From NCBI RefSeq assembly GCF_040802235.1, contig NC_133166.1, forward strand, positions 114,280,991 through 114,344,990: DNA of 64,000 nt, read 5' to 3'. A model generated the notes under the pieces. It was not told where the DNA came from, did not search any database, and saw nothing but the letters and a program-made list of their open reading frames with translations. This stretch comes from Manis javanica (lineage: Eukaryota > Chordata > Mammalia > Pholidota > Manidae). A program made the translations under genes and the position numbers. Below, one piece after another: positions 13,180-24,904 of this stretch. The first letter of the stretch is position 1, and each line of letters starts with the position of its first letter.

Positions 13180-13480
13180 CCGACGCCTTGCAGGTGCGCG
13201 GCGTGGCCGGGGCGGGCGGCGGCGGGGGCAGGGGTCGGTGCGCAGCCGGTGCAGCGCGGCCGACTCACCTGCATGGCCGCGGCCCCGCGGAGTCGGCAGC
13301 GGCTGGCGGCCCGGTGTGCGCCCGCCCTGACTTCCGCGTGGGGCTCGCCGCTCCCTCCCCGCCCCTGCCACCTGCTCCCGCCACGCCCCTGCCCTTCCCT
13401 GGCGCCTTCCGGGGACCCCTCCCGCCTCCGGAGGCCGTCGCCCCCACCTGCGGGGACGCTTCCCGTTCATTGGGGGGGGC
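13180..13480. promoter_or_regulatory. CpG island 1, unit 1
   Basis: Very CpG-dense (GCGGCGTGGCCGGGGCGGGC and similar), within a wider GC-rich belt from about 12,960 to 13,900. On the minus strand GGCCATGCAG is followed directly by GTGAGT (exon end 13269), a start codon joined to a consensus donor, as in a first coding exon. No downstream exon was identified. Confidence 0.5.
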
Positions 13481-15029
13481 TGCCTCAGTCCTCCTTGCTG
13501 ACCCCAGGACCCCAACCTCATCAGCCTCCGAGGCCGATCCCCTAAGAGGAGAAACCGCGGCGGGAGGGCCGAGGGTGGGGCAGATGCCCAAGAACCCAGC
13601 CTTCTCCCGGCCTGAGCCTAGGCTTTGTGGGCCCGGTGGGGAGGGCAGCCTCGGGGTCCTTAGGACGGGGGGCTGGCCCTGGGCTGCAGGACCGAGGGGC
13701 GGCTTCACCGCTTCCTGTGGGTCAGCCGCAGACGGCTCCAGGCCCCCAGGGCGGGCCTGTCCTTTGGGAGACAGTAACTGCCCCCGGAGGAGGTTGGGGT
13801 GAAGCTGGGACTCGGGGCAGGAGCTCAGCTGGGCAAGGCACACGGAGACGCTGAGCTGCGTGTGGGGGCGTGGCCGGCAGGGAGGCGCCCCGACGTCACG
13901 GGAGTTAGGAGCTCCCCTAGTGTCGGGGGGCAGCACTACGCAGCCCATGCAAGCCTGGGTTGATCCGGACTTGAAACGGGCCACCCCAGGCTCTCCCGGG
14001 ATAGCATGGCCCCACCCACACTTCTGCTTGGGGGCCCCACGGCAGGCTGGGACAGGACCAGGGCCGACCTGTGAGGTGGCAGAGGCGGGAGGGGGGGGGC
14101 GTCTGGCAGCACAGACCCTGTGCAACTCTGATGGAGCAAATGTGGACAAACACCGCCAAGGTGGAGGGACAGAAAACCGCCACAAACTGTAGTGGCTTCA
14201 TTAAATCTGTCTGTTTCTCGGGAGGCCACCGGTCCAGGAGGAGCGGCACTTTTTGCTCTGCCGTCTTGAGCACATGGGCTCACCACACGGCTCAGAATGG
14301 CTAGTCAAGCACCAGGCATCCCAGCCGCCTTCGAGGCAGGAAGAGGAGAGGGAGGGAGGCGCGCCCCGCCCTTCACAGGGATGGCCGCCGGCCACACCTC
14401 GCTGCAGGGAGCCCGGAAAGTCCGGCTGCCCTCCTGAGGACGAAGGTCGGCAGGTCCCGGGGGCACTCAGCAGCCTGCTCCGGCCGGAGGGCCTCGGCGC
14501 TGTTAGTGCTCAGGAACCGGACTCCGCAAGGGCTTCTGGGCTTCAGCGACTGGAACTCAAGGTCCACATGCCCACTGAGCTGCTGGACTCTCCGTCACGC
14601 CCCCGTCTCAGGATGCTCTGAGCTCACATCTTCACGGTGTTGGGCCGCTAGCCGTCGGGGTTTGATGGGTCATCTCACGTGTCTACCCAGCCGCTCTCTT
14701 TTTCAGTGTCTTTACTCACAGTCCCTAGGTTATTCCCACAGAAACACTGCTTCTCGCTCCCACCTTCCCCAGGTGCTAGGGAACCTGAGTTACATGGGGC
14801 CCTTGCTGCTCAACAGCTGCACCTGTGGCCCCCGGAGCAAAGGCAGCGCCTCTAACGCGGGCGGTTGTGGCGGGGGGTGGGGGCACTGGAGTCACTTCCT
14901 GACCCTCCGGGGGCGATGGGCAGTGAGGGCAGATTCTGCCTGGTCCCACCTGAAGAGAAGCCCCGTATAGCCCTTTCAGAACAAAGGTGAGCAATGAGAA
15001 CCAAAAGCCTGCAAACTGGTCATACTTTG

Positions 15030-15310
15030 GTCCATTAATTTACTCTTTGGAAACTATCCTAAGAAAAAAAATCCAAAAGAATGCAAATATGTATAAATGT
15101 GGTCTTTGAGGCAAAAACTGTAAACCACCTAGATGTTCAGCACTGGGGACAGCATGGGCAGCCACGGAATACTCATGCTGATTGGGCTGCTCTTAAAAAC
15201 GACCCTTTCGAAGAGTTTATGACAACGCAGGAAGATGCTCGTGTTACAATTGAAGTGAAAACACAGATTGCAAATATGCACTTTTACAAATCTCAACGAA
15301 TTTAAAATGC
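15030..15310 (+). repeat. Old LINE 3'-end fragment, unit 1
   Basis: The block from TTTGGAAACTATCCTAAG through AACCACCTAGATGTTCAG to AGTTTATGACAA resembles old L1M 3' UTR sequence. The 74-codon frame inside it is a by-product. Confidence 0.55.
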
Positions 15311-17374
15311 ATTAAAATACTGGAAGAGCACATTAAATATTTGATATTTATATTCGCTTAGTGATTTGAGCTGTGCATAGTGGAGTTCTTGTTTTCTTTT
15401 ATTTGCTTTCTTTGAACTTTCTACAACAAACACACATTACTGCTATAAACTTTATTATTAGATTTACATTATCATCATGCTAAAGTCTTTCATTATGAAT
15501 TTCATTTTCCCCAGACTCAGCCTTGCTCTCTGCGTGAGTCATGAGCGCATCTTGTGAAGAATATGCAGGCAGGGGGGCCGCCCTGCTGCCGCACAGCCGA
15601 CCCTGCCCTGTCTCGGGCAGAGAACTGCAGCTGAGGCCCGTGTGGGCCTCCTGCTCTTCCCCTGTGGACCCTGGACCCTGCTCCCCTTTCCTTCTTCCTC
15701 AAGCCCCAGAGAACCCTGTCCCCTGTCCTCTTCCCTCTGAGGGCCAAGGTGCCGCAGGTGGCAGGCCCCTCACTTCCCACTGTCTCCAGGGTGCCTCAGG
15801 CCTCTTTGAACTGTGGGCTGGGGGCCACCTCGTGGAGCAGGTCAGGAGGACAAAGCCACTAGGCGTGCCCCAGGCGAATCGCACAGGCACGAGTGAGCAC
15901 GGCTCGTCCCCACCCGGGATCTGACTTCCCAACCCCAGTGGCCTGGATGTGGCCCAAAGACGCTCTGATGTCTTGCTGAGGATGCTTCTCAGAGGAAGCA
16001 CAGCCAGGTCACTGGGGCTTGGGGCCTGCTGAGTTCTCTCTGGACTGGTCCTGGGCACCCCCAGTCACCCTGGCTGACAGCACCTGTTTGGGGAGGCAGA
16101 CCTCCCTGGCCTCAGGCCCCTGCAGGGTTGACCACTGTCCTACAATGGGCCTCTGCTCCTCGAGCCTGCCAGAAGCCGGTCCTTGCTTGTCACACCAGGG
16201 TAGCATTGTGTGGGGACCCAGGCCCCTCACCCCAGGGACACGTTTATCTCCCTGCTGCACCCCCAACACCTTCTGTGGCCTTACATTTTCACCAGTTCCT
16301 GTTTTCTGTCTTAAGGAGCTTAGAGCTGTTCGTGGCTGAGTTGGCAGTCCTGCTGTTTCCAATTCTTTCATCAACCCTAAGAAAACTCCAGGTAGCAGGT
16401 GTGCATGTGCAAGGGTGTTTTTTGTGATCTACTCACCTTTACAGATTTGCCACACCAGTGGGAAGAGCAGTCATTGTTCTTTACAAATTCACAACTTCCT
16501 GTCCCTTCCCTGCAAGGATATTTTTAGAAAGCATTTTTGCCAATATTTCCCCTACTTACCACCATGAATTCCCACAGGCCTAAGGAGACCTTGGGGTGTA
16601 GGCCAAGCCTCACCCACGTGAGCTTTGACCCAGGTCTGTGCAGTCTGGTCTGGAGGGACAGCAGCTTCCGTGTGTGGATAAAATGAACGTTCCTGTGGCC
16701 AGGATCCTCAACTGGCCCTGGCTGGCTTGCTCACTACACACGTGTGAGCAATACGTTGCTACTGACTCTACATAAAGAGCACTGCCTAGGGCTCTGGGTG
16801 ATACGGTGGCACGGCTGCAAGGTGCAGGAGAGCAGATCAGAGAACTGGCGTGGTGGCAGCGCTGAGGACAGAGGCCCAGAGGACGGCTGTGCGGGATGAC
16901 TGCGGGCAGAGAGGCCCAGAGGCAGAGACCGGCTTGCTTCCTGCAGACTCACGCTGAGTGATGGATATTAGCGATTGACCTGCCACCGTGGAAATAAAGT
17001 TGGGTATAACCCTTTCACCCCAAGAACACTCTACTGTCATTTCTTTGGTCACATTGAACCATAGTGAACTTGCCCGGGGCTGAAACCCATTGGCAAGATA
17101 ATTGGTGACAGTCGGCAGGGTTCATTGGTGACAAAGGATAAAACAATAGATTGCCCTGCCCAGCCAGGGAGGATTTCCAAGCCAGGCTCTCTCCCCCTAG
17201 ACACAAAGGCTTTGCTTCTTGATGGAAAACTCTTCTACCCACTACACCCTGACCAGGTATAGCCCCCACTACCTCGGCTTATACTTTGAGACACACATTT
17301 CTCACTACTTCCACCTTCTTAGATGGTCATTTGGACATGGAATTGTTCATCATATGGCATCTTCCATTTTTTAA

Positions 17375-17560
17375 GCCCTTCCTATCTGCCAGGAAACTGC
17401 TAGGTCCTTTAATGTCTTAATTTTCACAAAGACACCGTGAGGGAGATACTAGGCCAACCCCCATTTTACAGATAATGGAACCAAGGCACAGAGAGGTAAA
17501 GTGCCTTGTCCAGGGTCACACAGCGAGTGCATGGGAGAGCTCAGGCCTGCAGTCCCTTCG
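17375..17560 (+). repeat. MIR SINE, unit 1
   Basis: Good forward MIR match: CCATTTTACAGATAATGGAA, GGCACAGAGAGGTAAAG and GGTCACACAGCGAGTG in order. Confidence 0.85.
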
Positions 17561-18364
17561 TATAACCTTGCAGAAAACGGAACTCTCCTCTCTGAAGGAT
17601 GCTTGCAGTGTGTGCGTGGGATGCAATGCAAGGAGATGTAACCCAGGCCTCCGAGGGCCGAAAGGATGCTGAAAACTGAGCATGTGGTTTGTGTGAATGG
17701 TTCCAATGAGCCCTTTGCGCCCTTGACCACCTGGCTGGCGTGCAGTTGTCTCTCAGCCCTGGCCTTCCTTAGATCCTCAGACTCGCTCAGGCTGTGCACA
17801 GGCTGCTCCCTCTGCCTGCAAAGCCGCCCTCCCTTCACGTGGTCTCTCCCTTGTCCCCTGGTTTGGGCACATGCCCCCCAGTCGTAGTTAGGCGCCCTCT
17901 GCTCCCTCTAAGCAGCCTGCTGGGCGTTTCTCTCCACCATTGTACTGGCTGTGGGTCTCCCCCAAGGTGCAATTTGCCAGGAGGCAGGGGCTGGTTCCCA
18001 GGACCCAGGAAACCCCGTAGCAGGTACTCCACAGATGACTGCTGACGATTCAGCCCCTGACATTTTCTCCAATTTCTTGCCGCCCATAGTCTCTCCAGGG
18101 GCTGCCGACCCCTGTCACCCTCATATGGCCTCCACTCAACATATCCCGCCAGATTCCGGTGCCTAGAGCACTCCAAGTTCACAGCTGCTCCCTGCCGAGG
18201 AGCACAGCGCCCCCCCGGGGCTAAGCCCGGTTTAAACTGTGAGCAATGCCTGGAATGTTGCCCTGTCCCCTCATCTCCCCCGTGAAGCCTCCCGATGCCC
18301 CGTCAGGACCCCCGGCACTGGAGACTGTCTGCTGACCCTTTCTGAGTTAGATGTGCCTCAGAGC

Positions 18365-18830
18365 AGGGCCCGCAGGGTGGCAGCGCGGGGCGGAGGCGGG
18401 AGGCGGCGCGGGCGGGCACGGGCGGCGGGCGGCTTGGGAAGAGGGGGCGGCGGCCCCAGGACTGGGGGTGGCAGCCGCGGGCCGTGTCGGTGGGCGGCGG
18501 GAGCGGCTGTTGGGAGCGCAGCGTCGTAGGAGGGCGGTGGCGGCCGCTACCGACGACTCCGTGCCCCCAGCGGATGCCATCAGCGCCGGGCTCCGCGGAC
18601 CCCCAGTTCGCACGCCTGCCCCCGCCGCTGGGGCGGCACCTCCGCGGGCTGACACCGCCGGGGCCCTGCGCCGCCGGCCGCCCCCGCCTCCGGCCTCAGA
18701 CTCCGCGCACCACCCGCAGAGGGCCGCCCTTCCCGGGGACCCCGCTGCCTGCTCCCACGCAGACCTCGCCGCCTCCCAGCAGCAGCAGCTTGAAGTACGG
18801 AGCGACCCGAACACTGGCGTTTTCTCCGGA
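18365..18830. promoter_or_regulatory. CpG island 2, unit 1
   Basis: About 450 bp of dense CpG with GGGCGG boxes, ending just before the (GT)n(CA)n microsatellite. Likely a promoter, or the remains of one. No convincing coding exon is seen on either strand. Confidence 0.5.
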
Positions 18831-18901
18831 AGTTTTGGGCCGGTCCAGGGCTCATTAGACTTTGGGAATGTATTCATCTCATTCATTGAACAATATGTGA
18901 A

Positions 18902-18924
18902 ATGTGTGTGTGTGTGTGTGTGTG

Positions 18925-18992
<68 letters not shown>
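18902..18992 (+). repeat. Compound microsatellite (GT)n-(TC)n-(AC)n, unit 1
   Basis: About 90 bp of GT repeats switching to CT and then AC. The frames of 217-298 codons across it are artefacts of the repeat and the CpG island. Confidence 0.98.
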
Positions 18993-18995
<3 letters not shown>

Positions 18996-19229
18996 TACAC
19001 TTACCGTCCAGCCACACTGTGCCTGGTGGTATGCGAGATGGGAGGAGATGGGAGGAATTTGGGACGCAGGCCCAGCAATAAACAACACAGTAAAAGGCAG
19101 GAAGTGAGGAAGATTCCTAACGTCCTCTTCAGCAGACAAGCACTCAGCCCACCTGGGGGGCTGGGCAGGTGGTCTTGTTTGATAGGCTCTCAGACCCAGA
19201 GGCCAGTTATCTCAGGAGAAATCAGAGCA

Positions 19230-19582
19230 GTAAACTTCCTGTATTAAGTTAATTTTAAATATTCAGGGACCGCTTAACAGGTCTGCACCCTCAGCCCATG
19301 ATCACATTCCTGAAAAATCCTTAAAAGGGGGAACCCCCAACCTTTCAGGGCACTCCTCTCTCTGAGGTCGCCCACACTTTCTAAGTGTGTAACCTTTTAA
19401 TCTTAAACTTTCTCCAACCTTTCAAGGCGCCTCTCCTCGCTGAGGTTGCCTGCTGCACTTTTTCTCTCTTTAAGGAACTTTAAATAAAACCTGTGCTCTG
19501 CTCCACTACTGTGTCTCTGCCCTTCATGTCTTTGTCGCGCCAGGGACAAGAACCGAGGAAAATACACAACGTCCCCCCAACA
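19230..19582 (+). repeat. Older LTR-like fragment, unit 1
   Basis: Reads like the R-U5 half of an LTR: a CT-rich tract, AATAAA in TTTAAATAAAACC, a GT/CT-rich stretch and a CCAACA end followed by GTGCGCCAGACAGG, which resembles a primer site. The 5' boundary is not clear and no second LTR is seen, so it may be a solo LTR or a truncated element. Confidence 0.45.
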
Positions 19583-21160
19583 TTAGTGCGCCAGACAGGT
19601 TGTTTGGTTTTCCTTAATGAAAAAATAGTGTATGCTCTTGTAACTTGCATGGCATGTTAATTTGCTAAGGATTTCCACATTTGAAACTGGGGACCCCTAA
19701 AGGAGCCTGTTCAGGAAGCCCCTGGGTCTGCCGGCCTCTCCGGGAAGGGTGTTTCCTGTGCAGAGTAAAGGTGCACAGTTTCCTGCGTTAATATGGGCAC
19801 GAGCCGCATCGTACGTACTTGAGGGTTGGCTACAGCTGCGCAGTGGCCAGGAGGTATTTGCATGACAGTGTAGACATAACCAATCTAAGAAATTCATTTT
19901 ATTTTCCAAAAGAATTGGTGGCTTTGACCTAATTTTGTACCTGGCAGGGAAAAGGGGATAAATAAAGAGATGAGAGAACTTTCTCCAGGTCACTTGATTC
20001 ATGCAGAGGCAGACGCAGAAAGAGGAGCCGGGGCTACTGACTGAAGACCGCCTCGCACTCACTTTTGGGTGTTCAACTCTGTAAGAGAACTTGTAGAGTT
20101 AAAATTGTCTATAATGTCGTAGGGTTTAGGGCCCTTACAGATGAGATTTTGTAGTTTCTGTTTGTGGTAAGGTGAATGCCTTTAACTGGGGAGTGCCGAC
20201 CCCCCTTGGGCTGGACAGCGGGTGATCACTGCCAGAATGCACCCGTGTTTCTCTAGGCAGGGCCCATGGAAGCTGCTTCAGTGGTGGTAGAGTGAGTCCA
20301 GGTTGGCACAGTCTGTTTTCTTGTTCAGCTGCCATCGGATTTAGTCTTTTTTCATCTGCTATTTTCTGGGTGTCTCGGGAAGTACCAGAGGCCCAAGAGA
20401 GCTAGCATTCTCCTTAGGGAAATTGTTTACTGGCCTTAATTTGCTAATCTTTGGATCTGTTATTTGCCAGCTGCCTTTGAAGCGGGTGACCAGGGAATCT
20501 GTAAGCCTCAGTAAACATCTTTTATTATGTAAAATCGTCATTTGGGGGTTGTCAGCTCTGCAGTGAGGAACAGGCATTTGTCGCTTCTTACTGCCTTCAG
20601 GATGTAGGAAGTTGAGGCGGGAAGAGATCTACTGGCACACGTTTGCGTCTGTCTGGCAGATGAAAAACACTTAAGAGCGATGAGGGCCAAGACTTTATCT
20701 TGTTTTTACCTCTTAGGGAAATGATGCTGTCTTAGGCTGTCACCCTGAAACACTGCACAGTTTGTTTAAAAAATTGCTGGTGTAATTGCAGAGGTTCCTT
20801 GGCGCATGCATCCGGAGAAACTCCTCATCTGAATTTTGTAGTGAGTTAACTTTTGAACATGTAAAAAGATTTGTGGCGACAAATGACTTGGGACAGGAAT
20901 CCTTCCAAGATTAATTATGTGCTTTCATGTCCTTTTAAAACCCGTGTAAGGCGTTTAATCTCCTTTAAATGGCTTGATATCACCTCCAGGCACATCCTAG
21001 TTAGTTGTGAAAACCCGAGCGCTGCCCTCAACAGCCGTTGAAGCAGTTGAAGCGTGGAGGCTGCCGGCTGCAGTGTGTTGTTTGAGCTTCTGTGTCTGTG
21101 TAGTTTTCCTGACTCTTTCCTTCCTGCCCACTACTTACTTTCAGAGCTTCCTTGAGTTTC
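19583..21160. other. Unassigned stretch before the provirus, unit 1
   Basis: No gene recognised. The minus strand between about 20,100 and 20,600 reads somewhat like a decayed coding sequence, but stops break it and I could not assign it. Confidence 0.45.
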
Positions 21161-21164
21161 CCTG

Positions 21165-21687
21165 TGTAGGACCCCAACCTCCCTGAGAAATAAGTTAGCC
21201 TAAGAGTAGCCATCTTGAAGCCCAAAAAGCCATTCTGATATATGACTCAGAGGGAACAACTGAAACCAGGTAACTCCTCTGGAAAAACAAGTTAATCAAT
21301 CATGACTACTGGCAGCGCTAACCTTTCGGTTAGTTAAGCATAAAAGCTGACCCTACCTTGCTACACCCCCAGGACGTGGCACCAACTCAGAAATCGTAGG
21401 TTTGAAAAATTACTGCCTTTGTAGTATTGTTATCTTGCTATGTAGTATTGTTATCTTGTTACTACAACATAATCTGTAACCATGGTAAATCTCTAGGGCT
21501 AAATGCCTCAGAAAATCCTATATAACCACTTAGTTGTAAGTACTCAGGGTCCTCGTTGAGACCTGCTGCGACAGGCTGACTTGGACCCCAACTAGTTGGC
21601 TTCCGAATAAATTCCTCTTGCTTGTTGCATCAAGAAACGTCTTTGGTGAGTGATTTGGGGCGGCGCCTTCCTCAGGGGAATCCAACA
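21165..21687 (+). repeat. 5' LTR of provirus, unit 1
   Basis: Starts TGTAGG and ends CCAACA. It carries a TATA box (TATATAA, 21519-21525) and a polyadenylation signal (AATAAA, 21606-21611), so it has the parts of a working promoter. It differs from the 3' LTR at one G/A site, in TTAGTTAAGCAT versus TTAGTTAAACAT. Confidence 0.95.
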
Positions 21688-21689
21688 TT

Positions 21690-21707
21690 TGGGGGCTCGT
21701 CCGGGAT
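21690..21707 (+). other. Primer binding site for tRNA-Pro, unit 1
   Basis: TGGGGGCTCGTCCGGGAT, two bases after the 5' LTR, is complementary to the 3' end of tRNA-Pro, the usual primer of gammaretroviruses. Confidence 0.95.
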
Positions 21708-22164
21708 CATGCGTTCACCCCGCTTCACTCCCGAAGTCGCTCTTGGAGGAAGAGGTAAGATTAGTGGCGCCTTGAGTTGTCTGTGTTCTGTCTTCTGTTT
21801 TTCAGTGAGACCGGTCAGAATTCTGAAAAGGGGTACCCACTGTCTGGCAGCTGTCCCGATCCCGTAAAGGGGTCGAGACTGCGGTCGGTAGACGTACTAG
21901 GAGCACCGCAGGCTGCAACCCTGGGGGACGCCTCGGGGAGGTTGGGAGGCCAGGGACGCCTGGTAGCCTCCCGTCTGTTTTTCTGGCAAGGTGAATCTGA
22001 TGAGATAGGGTTGATTTTCAGGTGCCAGGAATATCAACCCTCTGATTCCTTTCGGTTTCTGTTTGAAAATCTGAGAAAAAACAAAAAGCGGCCGCTGTGT
22101 GTCTAATCTGTGTGTGTCTCTGTTTTTTGTGTCTTTCATGTGCCTAATAATTGTTATACTGACA

Positions 22165-22191
22165 ATGGGACAGACTCAGACAACCCCCTAA
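22165..22191 (+). pseudogene. gag stub, unit 1
   Basis: ATG followed by seven codons (MGQTQTTP) and TAA. The M-G-Q-T start with Gly2 is the myristoylated Gag N terminus of gammaretroviruses. Nothing Gag-like follows, so gag is cut off at codon 8, where the AT-rich internal sequence begins. Confidence 0.85.
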
Positions 22192-24721
22192 GTGTGTAAA
22201 TGAATATATCTTTCTACCTCCGGATGGTATTAATGAAATTGATTTAAAGACAAGCGCTTGTGAAAATTGAGTGTTCTAAAACTTCCAGAAAACCTGATAA
22301 AAAAGTGTTAAGCATTAATGCTAATTTGAGTTTGCCTGAGGCGGGCATGTCCTGGTAGTTGTCGGCTGCCTGAGTTTACCTAGAGTCATTTGAGTCATGT
22401 TATCTGCTAAATCTTTTAAGAATAGAATGCTTAGAAGCTTGGCTTTGTCTAGTGTTCAGTGGGGGTCTTGTGAGTAGGCTAGCATAGTTGTTGCAGGTAA
22501 GTGAACTGGATAAGTGTGGCAAGTGAACACCTTTTTAATTGTGTGTTGCAGTGTGTATGCCTACCTGCAGCCTGAGAATCTTTGTAGTAACTTAAAGCCT
22601 TAGAGTTTTGTTAAGTTGAGAAGATGTGCTCTGTGTTTGCTGGGAGATTGTGCTGTGAAGCTCATGGTTGCAGAAATTGTAGAATGTGTTTTGTGATAAA
22701 AGAAAGTAACTTTGTTCTAAAGTACAGCTATTTATTTAAAGAGAGACAAAGAGAGAAAACAGCGTGGTGCCTTTTGTTGTAGAAGATCCGCTCAGCCTGT
22801 TGCTTTGGGGGAAGGGTTAGGGAGATAAACCCAGTCAAGCCGCAGGCAAGCCCAGGCATAATTCTCACCGGCTTATGTGCTTGGGACCATGGGGCAAATG
22901 AAGAATAAATTACTATATTCTTACAGATATAGTCGTGCCTAGTGAAATTAAAGCAAGTGAGTCTTGATATCAAGTGCACAGCAAAATTAAAATCTCATTT
23001 CCAGTTAAACAGTTTTCTTTAACTGTTAGTCTGCTCTTAATGTTGAAAGATCACAGCAGTTTCTCATGCTTAAAGTCTCAGTGAGTTGCCATGAAATCGT
23101 AATGTTAAAGAGACTAAAAGCTAAAGTTTGTTAACAACTGTATAACCTTTATTTGCCTTTGAAATATTTTGTTATTAAAAATGATTGCATGGCCTGAAAA
23201 ATTGAATTCCTAAGCAGAATAGTAACAAAGCTTTTTTCAGCTGATTAAATGCACTTAGTTAACAAACCAAAATTTATTAAACTGTAGAATCTGGACAAGA
23301 TTATGTTTCTCCCAGAAAAACAGGTTTCACTGTAAAGGTTTAGATAGACGAACGTGTGACCACTTTTGAGAAAAGTTGTAATAGATTTTTTGAGAACCAC
23401 CAGGTCTTCTTGTTTAATTTATATGCTGTATGTTTTTAAAAAAAACATGGGGGACTCTCCATATTTTTTAATGCAAATAATCTTAGAGCTTTTAATAGAA
23501 TTTGCATAGCAGCTTATATCTACTATTAAAGAGTAAAACATTCTTGAAGCTTTCAGGGAAGACCTGTAAACTTAAGCACTTTCTCTGCTTTTTTGTATCT
23601 GGTCTTAGACACTTATGCTGAGTTATGTTCTTATTAACTTTTAAGTTGAATTTGACTATAGCCATATTCATTCTTTGTATGTATCTCTAACAAGTCTTTT
23701 GTATGCCTGGTGATATTATACTCTGCCTTGAGTTTAGACAGTTCTTTCAGCTAAATATGAATTCTTATTGTAGCTTTTTTCCCCTCCTGAAGATGAAAGC
23801 AGAAGAATCTACCATCTGCTACCATTCTCTCAAGAATGCTTAGTAACCTAGAATTAGTTTGACTTTCTGTATGTTGTCTTTAAAAATTGACAGCAGCAAT
23901 CTCCCCTGCTGCCCCACTTTTTAAGATATCTTGTTTACTGTGCTGAGTATATAGACAATAAATGTGTAATGATAGTTCTAAAAAAATTAAATGCAAAAAG
24001 GTGCTTTTACCTCTAGTTAACTCTGATATTTTCCAGAGGGCCCCTGGAACATGTCAGAAGAATTTTTTCTCACTAGAGAAAGTATTTGACTAATTTGGCT
24101 TATTTATCTGATATATATATATTTATTTACCAGGAAAGCACTGTCAAAGAGAATGATGCTAAACTTTGTTACTAAATGTTTTGTATTACAGAAATATCAG
24201 AATTTCCTTATGTCAACTGTTTTACAGTAAGCTCTCATCAGATCTTTAACCATTGTCATTTGTAAGTCTTTTGTCATTTATAGTATTATCCCTAAACTGG
24301 TAAAGAACTAGATTTCAGCAGAACAGGTATTAGTTACATAAGATTACATAAACTAAAGAAAATGATTTTGTGTCTTTTTGTTTCAAATGTTGCTGGTAAA
24401 ATGTTTTAACCTTGTTCTCTTAAACTGACAACAGTTTAGTAAATGACTATCTTTATGAGCAGAATTGAAACATCCTTCTCTCTACTTGATCCCTCCAGAG
24501 TTTAAAAATGAGAGTGATTTTAGAGAGAAGTATCGTTTCAATAATGTAGCCTCCTTCCAGAATAAAAAATCCAACTCCAGATGTTGCTACATAACCTAAT
24601 AACACAATTTGTTTTATCTTGCCTAGAAGCCACAAAACTGCAAATAGTAATAAAAATGAAACCCAGAATAGAAGCACCAGCCTTCTGAAGCCCTCTCAAC
24701 TGACCAGTGATGGAGACCTAG
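22192..24721 (+). other. AT-rich internal segment of unknown origin, unit 1
   Basis: About 2.5 kb replacing gag-pro-pol and most of SU. It is AT-rich, full of stops in all frames and lacks any reverse transcriptase, protease or integrase motif I can recognise. Base composition differs sharply from the surrounding GC-rich locus. It may be captured host sequence, or retroviral sequence too decayed to read; decay fits badly with near-identical LTRs unless the master element already carried it. Confidence 0.7.
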
Positions 24722-24904
24722 CTGCACCCTTTACTGCGCCCCCTTCTCAGCACGAAGCAGCCAGAGCGGTCATCGCCCCTTTTCCTAGCAGCAGCTAGAG
24801 TCTCTATCTGTAGAAGAAAGAATGAGACCATACCCATAGCCTTCCCTGGTAAAAACAGGTATTTAATCCCTCCTCCCAAGAGATGGTGGGCTTGTAACAC
24901 TGGA

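Larger units (their letters stand above)
13481..18364. other. GC-rich stretch without an assignable gene, unit 1
   Basis: GC-rich belt to about 15,000, then mixed sequence with the LINE (15030-15310) and MIR (17375-17560) pieces. Frames up to 306 codons occur on the minus strand, but they are Pro/Gly/Ala/Arg-rich, overlap frames on the other strand and show no motif. Confidence 0.5.

Noticed and set aside
13265-14185. 306-codon minus-strand frame and the 221-codon plus-strand frame over CpG island 1
   Set aside because: Overlapping frames on both strands with low-complexity composition; no domain and no splice-consistent structure beyond the ATGCAG donor noted separately.
18769-18800. Minus-strand YFKLLLLGGGEV, reminiscent of the start of a Rab GTPase
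   Set aside because: The P-loop residues needed (G-x-x-x-x-G-K-S) do not follow, and the CTG repeat explains the Leu run.
18351-19247. 298-codon plus-strand frame and 217-codon minus-strand frame
   Set aside because: They run through the CpG island and straight through the microsatellite (CVCV and HTHT repeats), so they are not a protein.
20359-20577. 72-codon minus-strand frame, at first taken for a retroviral fragment
   Set aside because: The reading breaks at stops on both sides and no motif could be named, so it was left unassigned.
24453-24677. 74-codon hydrophobic minus-strand frame in the provirus payload
   Set aside because: AT-rich composition gives hydrophobic codons by chance; no family resemblance and antisense to the element.
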